Source: Boudabousia liubingyangii | Lineage (GTDB): Bacteria > Actinomycetota > Actinomycetes > Actinomycetales > Actinomycetaceae | Assembly: GCF_001907245.1 (NCBI RefSeq) | Contig: NZ_MQSU01000003.1 | Coordinates: forward strand, 310,001 to 374,000 | Length of the DNA: 64,000 nucleotides | Direction: 5' to 3' | Part shown: one piece after another, positions 58,594-64,000 of the stretch | Layout: each line of letters begins with the position of its first letter | Position numbering within the stretch: position 1 is the stretch's first letter | Notes under the pieces: model-generated | What the model was told of the DNA's origin: nothing | The model's database searches: none | What the model saw: the letters and a program-made list of their open reading frames with translations, nothing else | Position numbers and translations under genes: made by a program

Positions 58594-58953
58594 CTAGGCT
58601 TTGCGATCTGGGACTAAGTACGTCGCTGCTACTAGATAGGCCAGCACGGAAGAAATCATCGCGACAGCTCCCATTCCAACATCGGCACCATTACCTGAGG
58701 GCTGAAGGAGGATGTACATCATAGCTGCCACCCCAATCACTGATAGGACGGTAATCGATATTGCTCGAATATTGTGCTTTTTGCTCAAGAGCAAGTAGAT
58801 CACAGCTGCGGCCCCAGTAAGAGCGAGAAGCGTAATATCGATCCAGATTGATGTCGGTTGAATGATTTCCGCAAAAAATAGACCGTATAGAACCAATCCT
58901 ATTATTCCGAGTGGTACTAATAATGCACTGAATTTTTGGGTCGCGGGTTTCAT
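58594..58953 (-). CDS. Four-TM small membrane protein
   Basis: 119 residues from ATG 58953 (minus), GGAGTTCACC upstream. Four hydrophobic segments: LLVPLGIIGLVLYGLFFAE, IDITLLALTGAAAVIYLLL, ISITVLSVIGVAAMMYILL, AVAMISSVLAYLVAATYLVP. Its ending (YLVPDRKA) and layout resemble the protein at 59450 (GYFLIPKETR), so the two are probably distant paralogues. They flank a small peptide gene. Function unknown. Confidence 0.7.
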   Translation of the reverse strand: MKPATQKFSALLVPLGIIGLVLYGLFFAEIIQPTSIWIDITLLALTGAAAVIYLLLSKKHNIRAISITVLSVIGVAAMMYILLQPSGNGADVGMGAVAMISSVLAYLVAATYLVPDRKA

Positions 58954-58999
58954 GGTGAACTCCTATACAAGTGTAGATTGTTGGTTACTGTTGCATGTT

Positions 59000-59173
59000 T
59001 TATGAACAACCAGCGCTTGTTCCATCAGTGGAGGTGGAGGAGCAAGAGGAGTTTGTCATCTTCGTGGACTTTGGTATCGGACCAGAAGTCGGAATAGCTG
59101 GCACAGCACAAAATGGGAAGAGAGCAAGAAGGCTAGCGAGCTTGCTAGTTAACTTCATCTTCGAAGTTGCCAT
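59000..59173 (-). CDS. Ser/Thr/Cys-rich signal-peptide-like small peptide
   Basis: 57 residues from ATG 59173 on the minus strand, with a strong GGGAGGG site 9 nt before it; an upstream in-frame ATG lacks a site. The N-terminal part (KMKLTSKLASLLALFPFCAV) is basic then hydrophobic, like a signal or membrane-active peptide. The rest is Pro-, then Ser/Thr-rich with two Cys (TNSSCSSTSTDGTSAGCS at the C-terminus). It lies between two related four-TM proteins. It could be a bacteriocin precursor or secreted peptide with the TM proteins as immunity; no modification enzymes are nearby. Confidence 0.55.
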   Translation of the reverse strand: MATSKMKLTSKLASLLALFPFCAVPAIPTSGPIPKSTKMTNSSCSSTSTDGTSAGCS

Positions 59174-59216
59174 CTTAAGACCCTCCCTAGGTAGTGTTCT
59201 ATCTAACAAATGTTAG

Positions 59217-59449
59217 ATGATTTTAGAATAGTCCTAACTTTACATTTTGTAAACTAAAAGCTCTGTTTACTTTTTTATTACACTGTATAGAAGTTTTTGA
59301 TTAATTTAAGCAAATTGCTTGATGTGTAAGATTTTCATGGTCATTGTGTCTAAGGTTTAAGTCGGGGGGGGCGGAATGTTTGAGGTGTGCTTTGTGTCAC
59401 AATAGATGGTTACTTGGGGCGTAGTTATGATGGTGTTCTAGGTGTGTAT
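59217..59449. other. AT-rich gap with an eight-G tract
   Basis: No gene seen. The region is AT-rich apart from a run of eight Gs at 59364-59371, followed by CGG. Such tracts can slip, but no gene start lies close enough for an obvious phase-variable switch. Confidence 0.5.
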
Positions 59450-59860
59450 CTATTTCTTCTTATTCCCGGTTAACTTGTTTCGAGTCTCTTTGGGGATTAA
59501 GAAATATCCCGTTGCTACCAGAATGGTGAGGTATATTCCTGCCGCTAGTGCGGCGATAAATGCCTGATTCCATTCATATCTGATATGGAAGAGGGATGCA
59601 TATAGAAAGAATTGAATTAAGAGCGCATTGATTTCGGTTATGAATTTTGGAATGTTTTTATAAGCAGAAAGAAGTATTGTTTCCACGATGTGCAACACCA
59701 TAAAAGGTAGAATTCCAACAAGTAGCAGAAAGATGTAGTCACTCACCGAGCTTTCAATTCCTGCTCCAGCAAGATTCGTAACCTTAAATATAATAATTGG
59801 GAGTAGCGCAAGTAAACCAAGTGGAATTAAGAGGAGTAGGTAACTTTTAATTGTCTGCAT
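59450..59860 (-). CDS. Four-TM small membrane protein, paralogue-like
   Basis: 136 residues from ATG 59860 (minus). Segments YLLLLIPLGLLALLPIIIF, YIFLLLVGILPFMVLHIVE, INALLIQFFLYASLFHIRY, AFIAALAAGIYLTILVATGY and a basic tail (KETRNKLTGNKKK). Layout and end resemble the protein at 58594. The region is AT-rich. Function unknown; an immunity-type role is only suggested by its neighbour peptide. Confidence 0.68.
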   Translation of the reverse strand: MQTIKSYLLLLIPLGLLALLPIIIFKVTNLAGAGIESSVSDYIFLLLVGILPFMVLHIVETILLSAYKNIPKFITEINALLIQFFLYASLFHIRYEWNQAFIAALAAGIYLTILVATGYFLIPKETRNKLTGNKKK

Positions 59861-59988
59861 GAACCCATAGTACCTTTGTATAGTTGATTCGGAGGTTGTA
59901 GCGCCAACTGAAGCTTGTAGTGGGTGGAATTGCTAGGGCTTCTTTCTGTTTATCCTTGGAGAAGTAGGAAATAGGAAAGGTGTTTTAG

Positions 59989-60174
59989 ATGTTTGATGAG
60001 TTCCAGGTTGAGCTAGAAAAATGCCTAGAGGAGCACGATGTTACCTACAATAAAAACTATTTAGTAGCCGACCTAGCCCGCACCTGGTGGGGCAGAATCG
60101 TTGAAGTTTTAGCTGCGCCTTCTGTCGTCCCGCTACGCATTAAAGATTCCACCTTTGGTGTGATAGGCATCTGA
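59989..60174 (+). CDS. Small hypothetical protein
   Basis: 61 residues from ATG 59989, with AGGAAA/GAAAGG about 15 nt upstream, not ideal. Sequence DEFQVELEKCLEEHDVTYNKNYLVADLARTWW is helical and acidic; the ending is abrupt (DSTFGVIGI). Could be a truncated gene. No family recognised. Confidence 0.4.
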   Translation: MFDEFQVELEKCLEEHDVTYNKNYLVADLARTWWGRIVEVLAAPSVVPLRIKDSTFGVIGI

Positions 60175-60276
60175 GACTATTGTAATTCCAGTGGGGGACT
60201 CGGTCTTTTGAAGGGTTGATAGGTGGTTTGATCCATTTTAAGATGTCTTTAATCTTATTATCTGGAAGGAAATGAT

Positions 60277-60549
60277 ATGGCCACGAATGTTAACCGTACT
60301 TCAAACTTCACCTACGGATATGCCACCGTTCTTGCACTAGTCCTATGGCTCAGTCAAGCTGCAACCATGTACTGGCAAGGTGCACCTTGGTACGCCTACG
60401 TAATCTCTGGGGCGATTCTGCTCTTCTTCGCCTACCTGTGGGTGTGGGTAATCAACCGTTACAAGCTAAGCCGCGTAAACCTAATAACCCTAGCTGTAGT
60501 TTTTGCCCTGATCATTATTGGATCGATCGTCATCACCACTCTCCTCTAG
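60277..60549 (+). CDS. Small three-TM membrane protein
   Basis: 90 residues from ATG 60277 (GGAAGGAAAT upstream). Three hydrophobic segments: YATVLALVLWLSQAATMYW, YAYVISGAILLFFAYLWVWV, NLITLAVVFALIIIGSIVITT. No family recognised. Stands alone with its own upstream region. Confidence 0.68.
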   Translation: MATNVNRTSNFTYGYATVLALVLWLSQAATMYWQGAPWYAYVISGAILLFFAYLWVWVINRYKLSRVNLITLAVVFALIIIGSIVITTLL

Positions 60550-60606
60550 GGTGATACGAAACCGCGATCATCTGAAATCTCGGTTCGCTAAAAGAATCTG
60601 AAAGAA

Positions 60607-61377
60607 TCAGTTCTGATAGTTCTGAGGCTGGGAGTTGGGACCTTCAGGATAAGGAACCTCTGCTACCCCCGGATTAACGGGCATGTCCTGAGCATTTGCT
60701 CCGTACGGGTTAGTGGGGATTCCCTGAGCATCTGCCGTGTACGGGTTGATGGGCATCTCCTGAGCATCCGCTGCGTCCGGAGTTGCTGTTTCGTCAGGAA
60801 CTTCTACTAGTTTGTACTTCCTGATGATCTTCTGGACGCTAAGCATGTCAACGCTCAAAGCACCGCTACGGATGATATTCACGAAGGGTAGGTCGTAGTT
60901 ATTCTGGGCCACGTATTGGTCAATTACCTTAATCGGAAGGGAGTTCTTCCGCCATGCAACGAACATGAAGATGAGGAAACCAGCCACCAGCACGATAGTC
61001 ACGTAGGGGGCATACGTGTTAACAAGCTTCATGTCCTCGCGAAGTGATAAGAGCGTCGACTTGCGAATAAAACTAATCATCACTGAACTGTAAGCAGCAA
61101 CCGGGGCGATGATAGCCAAGATTCCTAAAATCACGGTGTATAACGCCCGGTACTTTACTAGCTCTGAACGTAACTTGGTGACCAGGGTTGGCTGATCTAG
61201 GTTCAGTTCTGGTCGGACAGTTTTGATATTCATTGAGCCGTCAGCTGCAAGCAATAACTCGGCGACTTTGTCCTTTACGATGCTTTCAAAAAGCTTCATA
61301 GACAGAACAATAACTGCAGATACAGCTAGGACTACGAAATAAATTGTGGTATCGGGCCGATGCAGAAGCATGCTCAA
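60607..61377 (-). CDS. Membrane protein with Pro/Asn repeat tail
   Basis: 256 residues (minus). An N-terminal membrane helix (IYFVVLAVSAVIVLSMKLFE), two further helices (about 80-100 and 120-140: VILGILAIIAPVAAYSSVMI; YVTIVLVAGFLIFMFVAW), a soluble domain, and a C-terminal tail (about 200-245) of three repeats of the form DAQxMPxNPYxA. It is divergent from the gene at 61540, which has a similar membrane plus soluble layout, so the two may act together. Function unknown. Confidence 0.7.
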   Translation of the reverse strand: MSMLLHRPDTTIYFVVLAVSAVIVLSMKLFESIVKDKVAELLLAADGSMNIKTVRPELNLDQPTLVTKLRSELVKYRALYTVILGILAIIAPVAAYSSVMISFIRKSTLLSLREDMKLVNTYAPYVTIVLVAGFLIFMFVAWRKNSLPIKVIDQYVAQNNYDLPFVNIIRSGALSVDMLSVQKIIRKYKLVEVPDETATPDAADAQEMPINPYTADAQGIPTNPYGANAQDMPVNPGVAEVPYPEGPNSQPQNYQN

Positions 61378-61539
61378 GTCCTTTCAAAACTTTCAAACTA
61401 CAAACAGCATATCTTGAAACTTTCGAAATTTTCGACCATTCGGAAAAGTGCTGCTCTGATGTTTCTAAGGCTAAAGTTCTACGATGCACCTGTATTGCTG
61501 GAGTATTATTTAAAGCAATACATTTCGAGGACAGACTAA
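61378..61539. promoter_or_regulatory. Divergent promoter region
   Basis: 162-bp gap between divergent membrane-protein genes. It holds a TTTCAAAACTTTCAAAC-type direct repeat near 61380-61400, with GAAACTTTCGAAATTTTCGA close by, a likely regulator site with an internal TTTCGAAA palindrome. Promoter boxes are not clear enough to call. Confidence 0.4.
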
Positions 61540-62220
61540 ATGGAGATGGAAATGCCTCAAGTTACTATGAAGGAAGCCTTCAACGTTGGTGCAGGGTTGA
61601 CTCTGGGAAATGCCGCTGTAAACCTGGGAATGCGAGCGGGTGATGCAATCGTTGCCAATGCCCAAGAAAAAGGCTATTACGAGTATCGAACTACGGTGTT
61701 TGATCCGGTTGTTCGCCAAGATATCTCGCAACTATGGGTCTTGAATCGTCTTAGCGAGATGCCTTACCCCTTTGAAGCGGTAAAAGAGAAAGACGACCGA
61801 CCGTTTTTACAGCGCTACCTCTTAGTAATTGTTTTGATTGCTCTTATGCTTGTTGGTCAGATCATTCATAATTTTGTGCCGGCACTACAGGGACTGGGCG
61901 GAGAAATTACGATTGCTTCATCCGTAGTGTTGTCGATTATTATCGTTGTTTTCTTGGTGAAAAAGACGGGTAAAGCCGGATCTAATACCGTTAAGAAACA
62001 GCTCTCAAAGGCCTATAAACCCGAATTGGACGAGCTAGGGCGGCGTTATTGGCTAGTGCGAGAGCATGTTCGTCAAGCAGTAGCACTAGGTGAGCTCACA
62101 CCATTTGAAGGCGTGAAAAAACTGATGCGTACAGATCTAGTTTCACTTTTGCCTGATTCATTTGATGAACTGGATGCTCACATTTTTAACTATCGTCAGC
62201 AAGTGCTAAACAGTAACTGA
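61540..62220 (+). CDS. Two-TM membrane protein of unknown function
   Basis: 226 residues from ATG 61540. Two central helices (YLLVIVLIALMLVGQIIHNF; ITIASSVVLSIIIVVFLV) between soluble ends; the C-terminal part (about 145-226) is helical and charged. Divergent from 60607 with a similar layout. No family recognised. An 11-bp hairpin follows. Confidence 0.7.
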   Translation: MEMEMPQVTMKEAFNVGAGLTLGNAAVNLGMRAGDAIVANAQEKGYYEYRTTVFDPVVRQDISQLWVLNRLSEMPYPFEAVKEKDDRPFLQRYLLVIVLIALMLVGQIIHNFVPALQGLGGEITIASSVVLSIIIVVFLVKKTGKAGSNTVKKQLSKAYKPELDELGRRYWLVREHVRQAVALGELTPFEGVKKLMRTDLVSLLPDSFDELDAHIFNYRQQVLNSN

Positions 62221-62242
62221 CTTTCGTCGATAGATATTAAAA

Positions 62243-62279
62243 CGGCCTACGATTAGCTTGGTAAGTAGATCGTAGGCCG
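62243..62279 (+). terminator. 11-bp hairpin between convergent genes
   Basis: CGGCCTACGAT (62243-62253) pairs exactly with ATCGTAGGCCG (62269-62279), loop 15 nt. Flanking A- and T-rich stretches on both sides let it serve either strand, fitting its place between the genes ending at 62220 and 62344. Confidence 0.7.
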
Positions 62280-62343
62280 GATCTATATTTTCGTGCGTTA
62301 GGTCTGATGGAATAAAGACTAGTTTAAAAGAAACTGAACTTTT

Positions 62344-63396
62344 CTAGACCAGTGCGTAGATACCGCCCAGGGCGACTAGGGTGGCAACGACCCCAGCGAA
62401 AGCACCTAGGCCCAGGGCGCGCAGACCGGTGGTGGCCACAACCCGCAGGTTAACGCCCGCACCCATCGCGAACATGCCCATGGTCAACAGGAAGACCGAC
62501 ACCTGGTTCGCGCCCCACAGGAACCATCCGGGCAGGTAGGCGCCCGCCACTGAACGCAGCAGCACCATGGCTAAGAAACCCACCACGAAAAGCGGCACGA
62601 TGGGTGGGCGCTTCGCATGACCCTTTGTGGGAAGCTGGCTCATTTTCCGGGCATGAATTACGCCCACAATCGCCACTAGGGGAGCCAGCATGGCCACGCG
62701 CCCCAGCTTGGTCACTACTGCCACGTCTAGTACCTCTGGGCCCATTAGGCCGCCAGCGGCCACCACCTGACCGACCTCGTGAATGGAAGCGCCAACCAGC
62801 ACCCCAGACTGTAGGGGAGCCAGACCCAAAAGCTTTGCCAAGGCTGGGATTAGTAGGATCGCCAAAGAACCAAATAGGGTGACAGAAGCGATGGCGGTAG
62901 CGGCCGCGTCGTCAACGTCCTCGGAATCATCGTCGGTAAAAACCGCGCTCATGCCGGCTACGGCAGCGGCCCCACAAATAGCGGTGCCTGTGGCGGTAAG
63001 TAGGGTAGTGGTGGGCCCAATCTTCAGCCAACGCCCAAGAAAAATAGTGAAGACAAAAACGCAGGTGACGGTCAGCAGGATTACGCCCACGACGCCCCAA
63101 CCTAGCGAAATCACCGCCGGGATTGACAGGCGCAAACCCAGCAGGACCACGCCCGCTCGCAAGATAGTTTTCATGCACAGTTTGGCGCCCGGCTGCCAAC
63201 TGGCCGGCAGGCCCTGACCCTTACGCCCCACATTGGCTAACAGTAGGCCAATGATCATGGCAAATAGTAGGGAAGAAACTAGGGGAACCGCCCAGTTTAA
63301 GGCAATAGATACGAGGGCGACCAGGACGCCCACTAACAGTCCCGGAAAGGCGGGCGATAAGTTCTTTAACCAAGTATTCTGCGTAGTTTTTGGCAC
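62344..63396 (-). CDS. YeiH/UPF0324-family permease
   Basis: 350 residues (minus), ten or eleven membrane segments. LCMKTILRAGVVLLGLRLSIP, the glycine-rich TATGTAICGAAAVAGMSAVF motif and IHEVGQVVAAGG match the UPF0324 (YeiH, putative sulfate exporter) family. Transport substrate is not known with certainty. Stands alone, with a probable promoter in the 160-bp gap before the divergent gene. Confidence 0.9.
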   Translation of the reverse strand: MPKTTQNTWLKNLSPAFPGLLVGVLVALVSIALNWAVPLVSSLLFAMIIGLLLANVGRKGQGLPASWQPGAKLCMKTILRAGVVLLGLRLSIPAVISLGWGVVGVILLTVTCVFVFTIFLGRWLKIGPTTTLLTATGTAICGAAAVAGMSAVFTDDDSEDVDDAAATAIASVTLFGSLAILLIPALAKLLGLAPLQSGVLVGASIHEVGQVVAAGGLMGPEVLDVAVVTKLGRVAMLAPLVAIVGVIHARKMSQLPTKGHAKRPPIVPLFVVGFLAMVLLRSVAGAYLPGWFLWGANQVSVFLLTMGMFAMGAGVNLRVVATTGLRALGLGAFAGVVATLVALGGIYALV

Positions 63397-63557
63397 CGCT
63401 CCACTATATACCTAAGTGAGAGCGATTGTAGATAGTGGAACTTGGTGCATTTGGCCACTAATCCGCAGTATTTAAGGAAAAAGTCGGGGCTAAGGCTAGA
63501 CTTGAAGTAAGCAGATAATCATAAAGATCACCTAGATCAGTAAGCAAAGGAAAACTA

Positions 63558-64000
63558 ATGCTTAAATCGCGTAACTGGTGGGCACTGGTCACCGGTATTA
63601 TTTTCATCCTGATGGCCGTCCTCATGTTCATCAACCCGCTTTGGCCTCTAGCGGCCATGGGCTGGCTCTTCGCCATTGCCGTCTTCGTCGACGGCATCAT
63701 CAGCCTAGCCGACTACCTTTCTAGGCAAAAACATGAACGATCCGGCTGGCACCTATTCTTAGCCGTCATCACCATCATCCTAGGCGTCAGCCTACTGGGC
63801 GACACTCTAATCGAGCAGGCCGCCACCGTCCCGCTGCTTCTAGCCTTCTGGATGATCTTCGTGGGCGTTGGACGCCTAATGCTAGCCATCCAAGGCGGCA
63901 CTCTGATTGGCAAGCATGCCACCGCCTTCCTGCTACTATCAGGCATCCTCACCCTGCTACTAGCCTTCGTAATCATGATCGAACCATGGCTCTCTGGCGC
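63558..64000 (+). CDS. HdeD-like (DUF308) membrane protein, cut by window edge
   Basis: At least 147 residues from ATG 63558 (AAAGGAAAAC upstream), running off the right edge. Segments WWALVTGIIFILMAVLMFINP, AAMGWLFAIAVFVDGIISLA, LFLAVITIILGVSLLG, VPLLLAFWMIFVGVGRLM and LLLSGILTLLLAFVIMIEPW show the HdeD/DUF308 pattern of paired helices with P/G kinks. Role in acid or stress resistance is known only for the enterobacterial protein. Confidence 0.75.
   Translation, partial: MLKSRNWWALVTGIIFILMAVLMFINPLWPLAAMGWLFAIAVFVDGIISLADYLSRQKHERSGWHLFLAVITIILGVSLLGDTLIEQAATVPLLLAFWMIFVGVGRLMLAIQGGTLIGKHATAFLLLSGILTLLLAFVIMIEPWLSG

Noticed and set aside
1-64000. CRISPR array, tRNA, rRNA or insertion sequence
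   Set aside because: No regularly spaced identical repeats, no cloverleaf ending that I could fold, no rRNA sequence and no transposase with DDE motifs were seen. The serine recombinases are integrase-type.

Overview
The window reads as a piece of an actinobacterial chromosome, probably from the Actinomycetaceae or a close relative. That placement is inferred from moderate-to-high GC, actinobacterial-style membrane proteins, a UPF0324/YeiH permease and a cardiolipin synthase with the actinobacterial layout; no rRNA or other species marker is present. About 51 kb of it (roughly 2.5-53.4 kb) is a siphovirus-type prophage. Chromosomal genes flank it on both sides, and it carries several AT-rich cargo islands.

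Left flank (1-2.5 kb). This is an AT-rich biosynthetic cluster for a ribosomally made, modified peptide (RiPP). It has the tail of an ABC exporter ATPase, a 31-codon precursor ending in Cys-Cys-Cys-Arg-Thr-Gln-Arg, a perfect 13-bp hairpin, a 225-residue partner protein and a radical SAM/SPASM maturase. I could not match it to a named RiPP class, and it is the best candidate for an undescribed system.

Prophage control and replication (2.5-18.3 kb). The region starts with an XRE repressor and an ImmA/IrrE-type protease behind a clear promoter-operator. A sigma-region-4-like protein follows, under a leader RNA with competing stems. Then come a DUF2800 nuclease-like protein, a DUF2815 ssDNA-binding-like protein, a PolA-type polymerase, a DUF4406 protein, a D5/P4-type primase-helicase, a VRR-NUC nuclease, an SNF2 helicase and an ArpU-like regulator. 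Cargo here is a reverse-strand DUF3800 gene and a membrane/GAF-like protein plus Panacea pair that resembles a toxin-antitoxin module. A motif GGTTAACAC-N13-TCGCCA occurs three times upstream of phage operons.

Packaging, head, tail and lysis (17.9-45.8 kb). The order is HNH, small terminase, S-adenosylmethionine synthetase plus ParB/methyltransferase, three small-protein genes and a DUF4314 gene behind four copies of a shared leader, large terminase, portal, Clp-like protease, HK97 capsid, connector genes, major tail protein, frameshifted tail chaperones, tape measure, tail tip, holins and a Cpl-7-repeat amidase. Two AT-rich cassettes interrupt the late region. Each encodes a small secreted protein and an ABC transporter. 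Each is followed by a second copy of the sequence that ends the gene or terminator before it: 151 bp of the terminase 3' end for cassette 1, and the distal arm of the lysis terminator for cassette 2. Other cargo includes a broken HXXEE gene and a reverse-strand gene at 36.6 kb. The right end carries two small genes and two large serine recombinases that probably handle integration and excision.

Right flank (53.4-64 kb). This holds a PadR-controlled ABC-2 transporter operon, a cardiolipin synthase, a cluster of small membrane proteins around a Ser/Thr/Cys-rich signal-peptide-like peptide, a divergent pair of membrane proteins, a YeiH-family permease and a partial HdeD-like membrane protein. 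I saw no tRNA, rRNA or CRISPR array. Domain names come from motif reading alone; no database search was possible.
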